Assembly (NCBI GenBank): GCA_007123395.1
Contig: SKLD01000293.1
Span: 1 to 6,717, forward strand
Origin: Opitutales bacterium
Lineage (GTDB): Bacteria; Verrucomicrobiota; Verrucomicrobiia; Opitutales; Oceanipulchritudinaceae
DNA length: 6,717 nt
Reading direction: 5' to 3'
Under the pieces are notes generated by a model that worked only from the letters and a program-made list of their open reading frames with translations, was not told the origin of the DNA and searched no databases. Position 1 is the stretch's first letter, and the number at the start of each line of letters is the position of its first letter. Shown piece after piece: positions 1 through 6,303 of this stretch. Both the position numbers and the translations under genes were made by a program.

Positions 1-71
1 GACGCCGTCGCCCGCAAAAACACACACCGCATTTGAAGCCAAGGCCCGCCCCCGGCGACGGATCGCTTGAC

Positions 72-148
72 TGGCAGGGGCGGCGGGACTCGAACCCACG
101 ACCTGCGGTTTAGAAGACCGCTGCTCTATCCAGCTGAGCTACACCCCC
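72..148 (-). tRNA. tRNA-Arg (anticodon UCU)
   Basis: Read on the minus strand, this folds as a complete 77-nt tRNA cloverleaf. The acceptor stem pairs GGGGGTG with CGCCCCT, including two G-U pairs. The D stem is GCTC/GAGC and the anticodon stem is GCGGT/ACCGC around the loop CTTCTAA, giving anticodon TCT, which reads AGA/AGG arginine codons. The T arm is GTGGG/CCCGC around TTCGAGT. The discriminator base is G and the 3' CCA is encoded (plus-strand TGG at 72-74). I see no introns or mismatches that would suggest a pseudo-tRNA. It stands alone, with no second tRNA visible beside it. Its promoter is at 191-219. Confidence 0.96.
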
Positions 149-190
149 CGGTCGGCGCGCCGACGACTGCGGACGGCACGCATAGGAAGA

Positions 191-219
191 AATGTCGGCT
201 CGCCCGGTCAGGTTGTCAA
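191..219 (-). promoter_or_regulatory. sigma70-type promoter of tRNA-Arg
   Basis: On the minus strand a perfect -35 hexamer TTGACA (214-219) is followed by a 17-base spacer and a weaker -10, GACATT (191-196), which matches three of six consensus positions including the important A2 and T6. Initiation would fall near 184, about 35 bases before the mature tRNA 5' end at 148, as expected for a tRNA leader. The perfect -35, ideal spacing and position support the call. The weak -10 keeps it from being certain. Confidence 0.6.
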
Positions 220-345
220 TGCCTTGCGCGGACGCCAAATTGTCACGCTGCCGCCGCACACGGGTGTTTCTTACTTCTTGCAGGTTGGCACCGGACATGC
301 TTGCATTGCGTTCGGATTCATTAAGATCCACGTCTCTGATTCAAC

Positions 346-351
346 GATAAT
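346..351 (+). promoter_or_regulatory. possible -10 box of the histone-like gene
   Basis: GATAAT matches five of six bases of the -10 consensus and lies 17 bases before the ATG at 369, so the transcript leader would be very short. No convincing -35 is found 16-18 bases upstream. An alternative pair, TTGCAT at 301-306 with TAAGAT at 322-327, has a spacer of only 15. No strong Shine-Dalgarno sequence precedes the gene, which fits a short leader but proves nothing. Confidence 0.25.
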
Positions 352-368
352 TCATTCCACAACAATCG

Positions 369-806
369 ATGGCAAAAGCATCCAAAAAAACAACTGCGGT
401 GAAAAAAGTCGCGGCCAAGAAAACCGTCACGAAAAAGGCGGCCGTCAAGGCCCCGGTGAAGAAAGCGGCCGCAAAGAAGGTTGCGGTCAAAACCCCGGCG
501 AAGAAAGCCGCCAAAAAGGCCGTGGCCAAAAAAGCCGCCCCGCGCAAAGCGATGACGACGGTCATCGCCGAGATCGACGCTGGCTTTGGCAACGGTGTCT
601 TCCTCCGCGGCAGCGGCGCCGGTCTCTCATGGGACAAGGGCACGCTCATGGAGAACGTCTCTCCCACGGAGTGGGTCTGGCGGAGCGAGGCCCTGACAGC
701 ACCTCTCGAGTTCAAGCTCCTGCTCAACGACGATAGTTGGTCGGCGGGTCCCAACGGCGAAGTCGCCCCCGGCGGCACAATCGTTGTTTCGCCGCGTTTT
801 GAATGA
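369..806 (+). CDS. histone-H1-like Lys/Ala-rich tail fused to a CBM-like domain
   Basis: The 145-residue protein has two parts. Residues 1-61 are almost only Lys, Ala, Val, Thr and Pro, with about 22 lysines in KKAA/KKVA/KTPAKKAA-type units. This resembles the C-terminal tail of eukaryotic histone H1 and the bacterial H1-like proteins (Chlamydia Hc2, AlgP type), which bind and compact DNA non-specifically. Residues 63-145 form a compact domain containing GNGVFLRGSGAGLSWDKG (74-91), LEFKLLLNDDSW (113-124) and a closing GGTIVVSP (135-142). That order, with W88, the F-K pair near 115 and W124, looks like a small beta-sandwich of the CBM20/CBM48/AMPK glycogen-binding type. It has no signal peptide, so it should be cytoplasmic. 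Start: the ATG at 369 opens the lysine tail directly, and no upstream in-frame start fits better. The DNA-binding role is inferred from composition. The carbohydrate-binding assignment is a fold resemblance, and the ligand is unknown. Confidence 0.85.
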   Translation: MAKASKKTTAVKKVAAKKTVTKKAAVKAPVKKAAAKKVAVKTPAKKAAKKAVAKKAAPRKAMTTVIAEIDAGFGNGVFLRGSGAGLSWDKGTLMENVSPTEWVWRSEALTAPLEFKLLLNDDSWSAGPNGEVAPGGTIVVSPRFE

Positions 807-813
807 GCGCCGC

Positions 814-841
814 AGCGGTCGGATCAATCCGCACGACCGCT
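814..841. terminator. possible bidirectional terminator hairpin between convergent genes
   Basis: A perfect 8-bp inverted repeat (AGCGGTCG at 814-821, CGACCGCT at 834-841) with a 12-base loop sits in the 46-base gap between the ends of the histone-like gene (806) and the DUF374 gene (853). The loop contains a second small self-complement (CGGA/TCCG) that could compete with the outer stem. Neither strand has a clear T-run after the stem, so it is not a classical intrinsic terminator. The placement is the main support. Confidence 0.4.
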
Positions 842-852
842 CCCTACGCTCT

Positions 853-1545
853 CTACAATCCGAAGTCCGGGTCGCTGCCCGCCGTGAGTCGGCGGAGTCG
901 TTCGCCGATGGCAAGACCGACTTCGGCGGGCGACATTCCTGGGAACGCACCGCTGGTTTCCGGTTGGAAGTCGATGCGCAAGTCCACACGCGAAAACGGT
1001 TTGGGAACGAAAAACCGGTCCCAACTGCGCAGGCGCCATGCGCTCCGGTAACACGGCACGACATAGACAACGGGCGCGCCCGTCGCGCGCACGAGCAGCC
1101 CGATGCCTTGCTTTGCCGCATAGGCAGGGCCGCGCGGGCCATCAAGGGTGATGCCTAGGTCGTGCCCGGCGCGAACAACCCGGAGACTTTCGCGCATCGC
1201 GGACGCCCCGCGGCGCGAACTGCTGCCGCGCACGGTCGCCACGCCGAACTGCTCGAAGACGGCGCTGAGCCATGCACCGTCTCGACTCGCGCTGACCAAA
1301 CCGAAGAAGCGCTTGCCCGGAGGCCGGTAGCCGCGGTGCAAGCAGGGAGAAAGAAACGCGCGGTTGTGCCACATGACAAAGAAGGCACCGCGCTCTTCAC
1401 GGCCCAGTGCATCGGCGGCGGAATCGTCCACGCGCAGACGCAACGTTTTGACCCAAGTGCGGTAGAAGGCGCCGGCGGGAAACAAGGCGAGCCGCTTGGA
1501 CAAGCTTGCCTGATGGATATGCACGCCGGGCGGGTTTTCCTGCAT
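853..1545 (-). CDS. DUF374 / lysophospholipid acyltransferase-like protein
   Basis: From the ATG at 1545 this encodes 230 residues, a normal size for the DUF374 (PF04028) family of the LPLAT acyltransferase clan. Such proteins are thought to move acyl chains onto lipid or lipid-A-type acceptors at the cytoplasmic membrane, but their substrates are generally unproven. Family signatures appear in order: an N-terminal amphipathic stretch RLALFPAGAFYRTWVKTLRL (18-37), VMWHNR (57-62), GLVSASRDG (82-90), GVATVRGSSSRRG (101-113), ITLDGPRGP (132-140), GAPVV (156-160) and WRLRSWDRFFVPKPFSRV (170-187). The frame stays open upstream to about 1779, with another ATG at 1596, but the extra residues are Arg-rich and would overrun the divergent promoter region, so 1545 is preferred. 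No Asp lies five residues after the WH histidine. The gene converges on the histone-like gene and diverges from 1687-2172. Confidence 0.86.
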   Translation of the reverse strand: MQENPPGVHIHQASLSKRLALFPAGAFYRTWVKTLRLRVDDSAADALGREERGAFFVMWHNRAFLSPCLHRGYRPPGKRFFGLVSASRDGAWLSAVFEQFGVATVRGSSSRRGASAMRESLRVVRAGHDLGITLDGPRGPAYAAKQGIGLLVRATGAPVVYVVPCYRSAWRLRSWDRFFVPKPFSRVDLRIDFQPETSGAFPGMSPAEVGLAIGERLRRLTAGSDPDFGL

Positions 1546-1686
1546 CGCGGCCCATGGATAAGCGCGGGGGCAGGCTGCGCAACGGAAATCCGGCATCCAT
1601 CCTTGCCAGCACCCGCGCCGCGCCGATACTCCGTCTCCATGGGCGAATTTCCGCCATGTCCTTACCTGCCCGCCGCCCCGGCGAGA
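1546..1686. other. divergent intergenic region
   Basis: This 141-base gap separates the starts of the minus-strand DUF374 gene and the plus-strand hypothetical, and should contain promoters for both. I see no convincing -35/-10 pair, palindromic operator or strong ribosome binding site in it. If the plus-strand gene starts at the upstream ATG (1639), or the DUF374 gene at the ATG at 1596, the gap is shorter. Confidence 0.5.
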
Positions 1687-2172
1687 ATGGACTACCGGGA
1701 TCTGCGCGCCCATCCCCGCGGTATCGGCACGGCCTACTACAACACGGCGCTGACCTACGCCCAATATCTTTGGAAGCAAGGCCTCTCCGCGCGTGCCGTC
1801 CTTGCCTTGGCCCGGGCGCTTTACACCGACCTCGACCCTAACACGCGACCGCCCCGTCCGCTCCCCTACGCCGCGTTACTCTGGATTTGCGCGAACCACC
1901 CGCGGGACCGCTTTCTCGGCAATCCGCGCGTCAGCTTTCAGCACCAGGCGCGGCGGATGCGCGGCGGGCGCATCGAACCCCGCCGCGTCCGCGCGTGGGC
2001 GGCGTGGAAGGTCTGCGCCACCGCTCTACCGCATCTGCCCGACGACCGGAACGACCCCCGGCCGCCCCCGGAGACTGCCGAGATCGCAACCGCGCTGCGC
2101 CGCCACGGGCATCCCGGCGAGGCGGACGAGTGGCTCGCGGTAATCGACGGCCGTTTTCATCCACCTACCTGA
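1687..2172 (+). CDS. conserved-looking helical hypothetical protein
   Basis: The predicted protein has 161 residues and I cannot assign it a function. Its N-terminal part (about 13-48) contains GTAYYNTALTYAQYLWKQG followed by an Ala/Leu-rich helix, a helix-turn-helix arrangement like a single TPR-type repeat. A proline-rich linker follows (50-60), then LPYAALLWICANHPRDRFLGNP (59-80), a basic segment (88-103) and a C-terminal helix-rich part with HGHPGEADEWLAVIDG (140-155). It has no signal peptide or transmembrane segment, so it is probably cytoplasmic. I have a vague memory of similar short proteins in Opitutae, which I cannot verify here. Start: the ATG at 1687 begins the recognisable sequence. 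An in-frame ATG at 1639 would add 16 Pro-rich residues and is less likely. The frame is open well upstream, but only as the antisense of the DUF374 gene. The 3' end overlaps the VWA gene by 8 bases. Confidence 0.72.
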   Translation: MDYRDLRAHPRGIGTAYYNTALTYAQYLWKQGLSARAVLALARALYTDLDPNTRPPRPLPYAALLWICANHPRDRFLGNPRVSFQHQARRMRGGRIEPRRVRAWAAWKVCATALPHLPDDRNDPRPPPETAEIATALRRHGHPGEADEWLAVIDGRFHPPT

Positions 2173-3166
2173 ATTCACGGAAGGTGCCGTTGTAGAACCG
2201 CGTAAGGCTGTTCGCCTCGCTGCGGTCCGACGCCCTCATGTGGAAACCGACAAAGTGCAGCCGCGCGGGCTCGACGAGGCCTTCCTGCAGGTCCCGCAGG
2301 TCGGCCGCGATATCGCGCCACGGCACCCGCTCGCCCGCTCCGCCACCAAGCGAGCGATAGTAGTCCCCGTCCGACACAAGGATGACAAGATCCGGAGCCG
2401 GATCCAAGCGGAAGGCCGCGTCGAGCACGGATTGGATGCCGTTGGGGTTGCCGCGCCGCCAACCGCGCGCGCTCATACCGTCCGTGCGGAACTCGTTTTG
2501 CAACCACCGGCGCGCCGCCTCTTTGTTGTCCCGTGTGGCGGGCACCAGATAGTCGCGGAAAAGATCGTAGTTGCGGGCATGCTGAATCAGGCCAAAGAGG
2601 GTATTGGCATTGAGCCCGTCAATCAGCGCCTCCGTCTCCTCACGGATACGTTCCATCGAGTAGCCCGCCCGCTCCACCTTGTTCTTTACCGTCGTGGAAA
2701 TATCGAAGCAGATCACGATCCGCTGCGCGCGGTCTTCCACCCCGAAAAAGGAGACCGTCGAAAACTCCGTGCGTGCGCCCGTCAACGCCCCGAGGATGCC
2801 GGACTGGCCGAGCAGCGCGTTGGCGTCGAGCAACGGAGTCTCGGGCAGCGCTGCGTCCACCTGCGGCAGCGCGGGCAAGCTCGGCATCGTCTCCGGAAGC
2901 ATCGCCGCCGTCGTCAACCGCTCACGCATCACCGGCGGTTGCGCGTTCTGCTGGAACTCTGCCATGGACATGCGGTGCTGCAACTCGCGCTGCGGCAAAT
3001 AAATCGTGCGCGCCGCAGTAAAGTCGGGATCCTCCTCGAGCGACGGCACAATCACGACGATGAAAACAGCGATCAACAGAAGCACTGCCTGCGCCCCAAG
3101 CGCGAAGAGCACCGGCCGCGCCAAATACCACGGCTTGACAGACCTGCCCGATGTTCCCCTCTCCAT
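2165..3166 (-). CDS. membrane-anchored VWA-domain protein
   Basis: The 333-residue protein has a short basic N-terminus, one strong transmembrane helix at about 19-40 (VLFALGAQAVLLLIAVFIVV) and then an exported body, which the positive-inside rule puts in the periplasm. A low-complexity Pro/Leu/Ala-rich linker (about 75-120) leads to a von Willebrand factor A domain starting near 148. The domain's first strand, RIVICFDIST (149-158), carries the MIDAS start D155-x-S157-x-T159. A later strand, DLVILVSDGDYY (259-270), carries the second acidic motif. These residues normally bind Mg2+ and mediate protein-protein contacts. A Thr replaces the usual third MIDAS Ser. The ATG at 3166 is preceded by GGAG 11 bases upstream, a plausible though distant Shine-Dalgarno. 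It is the last gene of an apparent operon, 63 bases after the FecR-like gene. Similar proteins in Verrucomicrobia are uncharacterised as far as I recall, and the partner is unknown. Confidence 0.86.
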   Translation of the reverse strand: MERGTSGRSVKPWYLARPVLFALGAQAVLLLIAVFIVVIVPSLEEDPDFTAARTIYLPQRELQHRMSMAEFQQNAQPPVMRERLTTAAMLPETMPSLPALPQVDAALPETPLLDANALLGQSGILGALTGARTEFSTVSFFGVEDRAQRIVICFDISTTVKNKVERAGYSMERIREETEALIDGLNANTLFGLIQHARNYDLFRDYLVPATRDNKEAARRWLQNEFRTDGMSARGWRRGNPNGIQSVLDAAFRLDPAPDLVILVSDGDYYRSLGGGAGERVPWRDIAADLRDLQEGLVEPARLHFVGFHMRASDRSEANSLTRFYNGTFREFR

Positions 3167-3229
3167 ACCCGGAAATTCTCCGATACCGCCGCCCTTGGCA
3201 ACACCCTCTTCGCTGCTTCAACGTGCCGC

Positions 3230-4054
3230 TCAATTTCGCTCGCGCGGTGCCGGCAGCCCGGCGCCTGGAGAGGGATCGCGCAGGCGGTCCGGCGGCGGAA
3301 TTGTCGACGGTGCCCGCGTCTGGCGCAGACGGTTGGCCGAAACGTCCCGCCGCACCGTCGCCTCTTCGATTTGCGTGAGTCCCGCCCGCAAACGGTAGCG
3401 CATGTCTCCCGAGAGGAGACGCTCCGTTATCTGGATCTCGGGATGCCCTCCGGTCATCACCGCGCCGACCGTCATGGAATCCCCCGCATGCACGGTCCGC
3501 ACCCCCTCGCTCTCCTCGCCGGCCGGGACGAAACGCAAGCTACCACTTTCGACGCCGATGAGTTGGGTCACCACAGACTCCGGACTTCCGAACGACGTCG
3601 TCACAAAGTCGGACTCCCGCACCTTCATCTCACCACCGTGCGAAGCCAGCCGCAGGCGCTCGCCCGCGAGATGCCCCGGTACCGTCCCCACAACCGAACC
3701 CTCCGTAAAGAAAACCAGTTGATCGACGCCGCTGTCGCTTCGCTCCTCTCCATCAAACCGCAGCCGACCCTCCGACATCAAGGACAGTCGCGCTCCTGAA
3801 GCTAAGAAAAACACCACGGCGCTCGCCGCCTCCGTGCGTATGCCCGCGCCAGGCCGCAGCTCGCCGCTCTCCGTGGCGGGCATCGGATCTTCGCCCGCGC
3901 GCTCCACAAAAGCCCGCCCGTGCACCACAAGGTAAGGAAGCATGGCTTCGGCGGAAACCTGAGGCACTGCGCCAAGAACGGCAACGGCGAATACTACCGC
4001 AACTGGAAAACGGGCGGTTCGGGAAGGGAAACTGTTCTGCGTCAAATGGATCAT
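3230..4054 (-). CDS. exported FecR-domain-like protein
   Basis: From the ATG at 4054 this gives 274 residues with a typical Sec signal peptide: basic n-region to R15, hydrophobic core FPVAVVFAVAVLGAV (16-30), and a c-region ending VSA-EA near 35-37. The mature part is rich in beta strands. The segment of roughly 64-196 resembles a FecR-type domain: GELRPGAGIRTEAASAVVF, then GARLSLMSEGRLRF, FFTEGSVVG, VRESDFVTTSF and VESGSLRF. The C-terminal tail (248-274) is Pro/Arg-rich. It lacks the N-terminal anti-sigma part and membrane helix of true FecR sensors, so it is probably a periplasmic or surface protein using the fold as a scaffold. Alternative start: a TTG at 4102 overlaps the upstream stop as TTGA and would add 16 polar residues before the signal peptide. 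I prefer the ATG because it gives a normal n-region, but the overlap suggests possible translational coupling. The ligand is unknown. Confidence 0.82.
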   Translation of the reverse strand: MIHLTQNSFPSRTARFPVAVVFAVAVLGAVPQVSAEAMLPYLVVHGRAFVERAGEDPMPATESGELRPGAGIRTEAASAVVFFLASGARLSLMSEGRLRFDGEERSDSGVDQLVFFTEGSVVGTVPGHLAGERLRLASHGGEMKVRESDFVTTSFGSPESVVTQLIGVESGSLRFVPAGEESEGVRTVHAGDSMTVGAVMTGGHPEIQITERLLSGDMRYRLRAGLTQIEEATVRRDVSANRLRQTRAPSTIPPPDRLRDPSPGAGLPAPRERN

Positions 4055-4098
4055 CTGCTGTAAGCGGTTCGTCCGGTCGGTCACCGGATCTCGGTTCG

Positions 4099-6123
4099 TC
4101 AAAGTATCAGGCGGGCGCGCAGGTCGCGCGCGGCGGTGTAATTCGGGTCAAGTTCCAGCGCCCGCTCCACGAATTTCATCACCTCGTCACGTGTTCCGCC
4201 GTTGAGGAGAAGAAACTGCGCGTAAGCCACATGTGTCTGAGCGCGGACAGGCGCTTGATAGAGCGCCTTCTCAAAGTGTTTTTCAACCTCTTGCCAAGGG
4301 GCACCGGAATATCCGAGAGCCATCGCATGATAGAGGTGGAACAGCCCGCGTGTCGGTTGCAGCTCCACCGCCTTTCGCGTCACGGCAAGGGCACGCTCCC
4401 CCAGTTCCGCGACGTCCTCCTCCAGATAAATGCGGTTGAGAATCGCCGCCGCCCATCCCGCCAAAGCGTCGTGATTGCGCGGGTGCAGCGCGACCGCCTC
4501 CGCAAACGCTTCTTCCGCTTCCCACAACGGCTCGGGCTGGAAAAAAAGCTGCGGCGGATTCAACATCGCTTCCGCAAGCGCCTCTTGTCCCGCGAAGGTT
4601 TTTGCCTGCGCGTGAAACGCGGGCAACGCGAGCCCGTAAATCCCCGCCGCCAATGCCACAGGAACGACGGATGCCAGTGTGCGCGGAGCAAAACGTTTCT
4701 CCACCTCCCATTCACGCCCGGAGACCGCCCGCGCGAGAACCGCTGCGATAACCGCCGCCGTAAACAAAGGCAGCGGGACCTGTGCGGAAAAGGAATACCA
4801 CGAAAACACGCCGAACCCAATCAAGCCAAGTGACATAGCGGGAATCAGGATGCGCTGGCCCGGCATCCTTCCTTTCGGGCTCTTCTCCTTCTTTCTGTGC
4901 CTTCGGCGCCGCCGACGGTGGCTGTGTCCTTCAATCTCTCGTCGCGCCAGCAGGATTGCCTCTTCCTCCGTTAGCTGATGAAACGGAAGCTTCATCATCG
5001 TGCGGAATCCAAGGAAGAGAAACCCGGCTAGCGGCACTGCGACAGCAAGCAAACCTAAAATACCCGTTTCCGCCGCCAACTCCACCCAATCGTTGTGCGC
5101 GTAGCGCGGCACAAGACGTGGCTCTTCCGGCGCAAAGGCATCCCACTGATGCGGAAAACCACCGACCCCGTGCCCCTCGAAAGGACGTTCCTGAAACATC
5201 TTCAGCGCGGTGCCCGACACCGCCTCACGCGTTGTCTCACGCGTCTCCGCAATCTCCACAAGGCGCGTCTTGACAGGGCTCGCCGTCACCCAAACCAATG
5301 CCCCGAGAACGGCAACGACCAATACCATCCGGCCGAAAACACGCCGCCGCTGCCGCCAAGTCGCCACCGTAAAGAATGGCGTCAGAAAAAACACTGCCGC
5401 GAAAATCGCGAGCGCTTCCAACGAGCCCGCCACCGTCAACGCGAAGAAACTCGCAAATGCCATAAAACCAAGAAGCATCCGCACCGGGCCCTTCAGCCGG
5501 CGCCCACCGGCGCCGATCAGGAAAAACGGCACTAGCAACAGGCCCCATCCCGCAAACACATACGGCACAGCGATATACCCGCCGAATGAATTGCCGTAAA
5601 CACCGTCGCGCAGCCGCTCCGGAAATGGAAACCAGTGCGGCTCGAAATATGCCTGCCGGAACGCCGCGTAAAACCCCGCCGCCATCACAAGGGCGACGAT
5701 CGTCAGCATGGCAAACTGCGCTCCGCGCGCCCGCGCCGAGTGCAGAACCAGCACGAAGATCAAATACGCCTGCAGCCACAACGCCAGTTTCAAATCGCCC
5801 GTTAAAGACCAGCCCGAAACCCACGCCTGGCTCAAAAACGCCACCGCTAGAAACGGCAGCGGTATCAACGTCGCCGGATGAATCCCCCCCGCTTCACCGC
5901 GTAACATCCGCGCAAGCACATGCACGACCACGACTGCGATCAAAACCCACGACGGCGCGATCATCGAGCTCCCGAAAGGCAGATATCCGCCCATCCGGAA
6001 CAACGTCAGTAGCAAAACAAGCCCCACACCGCCCATCACGACCGCATCCAAGACCCGTGAAGGGTGCTTCGAGACCGACTCCATGGCGCGCTTCACACGC
6101 CGGTGACTCAAAATAGATTCCAT
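4099..6123 (-). CDS. O-antigen ligase/Wzy-type membrane protein with C-terminal TPRs
   Basis: The 674-residue protein has about a dozen hydrophobic helices between 24 and 501, for example 24-43, 54-73, 112-131, 184-204, 264-280, 353-373, 426-444 and 483-501. A large loop contains EGHGVGGFPHQW (316-327) and YAHNDWVELAAETGILGLL (341-359). The H-N then E-x-G pattern in this loop, just before a membrane helix, is the hallmark of the O-antigen ligase/polymerase (Wzy_C, PF04932) superfamily, which transfers or polymerises lipid-linked glycans on the periplasmic face. The C-terminal 160 residues hold TPR-like repeats (534-551, 573-590, 610-627, 645-664), seen in some family members and likely periplasmic or partner-binding. 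A run of basic residues (400-412) lies between two membrane helices. The ATG at 6123 is chosen; a TTG at 6129 would add two residues. It is probably the first gene of the operon with the FecR-like and VWA genes. The substrate (O-antigen, exopolysaccharide or protein glycan) cannot be told. Confidence 0.9.
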   Translation of the reverse strand: MESILSHRRVKRAMESVSKHPSRVLDAVVMGGVGLVLLLTLFRMGGYLPFGSSMIAPSWVLIAVVVVHVLARMLRGEAGGIHPATLIPLPFLAVAFLSQAWVSGWSLTGDLKLALWLQAYLIFVLVLHSARARGAQFAMLTIVALVMAAGFYAAFRQAYFEPHWFPFPERLRDGVYGNSFGGYIAVPYVFAGWGLLLVPFFLIGAGGRRLKGPVRMLLGFMAFASFFALTVAGSLEALAIFAAVFFLTPFFTVATWRQRRRVFGRMVLVVAVLGALVWVTASPVKTRLVEIAETRETTREAVSGTALKMFQERPFEGHGVGGFPHQWDAFAPEEPRLVPRYAHNDWVELAAETGILGLLAVAVPLAGFLFLGFRTMMKLPFHQLTEEEAILLARREIEGHSHRRRRRRHRKKEKSPKGRMPGQRILIPAMSLGLIGFGVFSWYSFSAQVPLPLFTAAVIAAVLARAVSGREWEVEKRFAPRTLASVVPVALAAGIYGLALPAFHAQAKTFAGQEALAEAMLNPPQLFFQPEPLWEAEEAFAEAVALHPRNHDALAGWAAAILNRIYLEEDVAELGERALAVTRKAVELQPTRGLFHLYHAMALGYSGAPWQEVEKHFEKALYQAPVRAQTHVAYAQFLLLNGGTRDEVMKFVERALELDPNYTAARDLRARLIL

Positions 6124-6265
6124 ATCCAAGATTTCGGGGTTATCGGTGGCGTGCGCCGCAGCTTACCCTAAAGGCGCGCAGTCTTCACGACAGTCCAGCG
6201 GAGACAAGTCCAAAGGCTCCCGCCATCTCCCTCAATCCTCAATCCATACATGCTCCTGATGTCCA

Positions 6266-6293
6266 TTTTTGTATTGACCTGTGATACACAAAA
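6266..6293. repeat. imperfect hairpin 1 upstream of the transposase
   Basis: TGTAT (6270-6274) pairs with ATACA (6284-6288) around a 9-base loop. After one bulged C at 6289 the stem continues with four T-A pairs (6266-6269 with 6290-6293). It could be a protein-binding palindrome, a transposon-end hairpin or chance in AT-rich DNA. The position just ahead of a Y1 transposase, whose family acts on hairpins, makes it worth recording. Confidence 0.4.
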
Positions 6294-6303
6294 AATCATC
6301 CAA

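Noticed and set aside
5..61. 8-bp inverted repeat (CCGTCGCC at 5-12, GGCGACGG at 54-61) downstream of the tRNA
   Set aside because: The loop of 41 bases is long and matches of this size are expected by chance in GC-rich DNA. The T-run lies inside the loop, not after the stem, so it is not a normal terminator.
341..778. Minus-strand open frame with Phe/Ala/Leu-rich, membrane-like segments
   Set aside because: It is the antisense of the lysine-rich tail: AAA/AAG lysine codons read backwards as TTT/CTT, giving false hydrophobic stretches. The plus-strand frame has coherent domain structure.
1162..1686. Upstream in-frame extension of the plus-strand hypothetical
   Set aside because: It lies antisense to the conserved DUF374 motifs and shows no motif of its own. 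The recognisable protein begins at the ATG at 1687.
1546..1779. N-terminal extension of the DUF374 frame
   Set aside because: The extra residues are Arg/Gly-rich and unlike the family, and they would cross the start of the divergent gene.
2240..3799. Plus-strand 519-codon open frame opposite the VWA and FecR-like genes
   Set aside because: It spans two recognisable minus-strand genes and the gap between them, is Arg/His/Gln-rich with no motif, and is a typical GC-rich shadow frame.
4231..4833. Plus-strand 200-codon open frame opposite the ligase TPR region
   Set aside because: The translation is low-complexity Arg/Pro/Gln-rich, while the opposite strand has clear TPR repeats and membrane helices.
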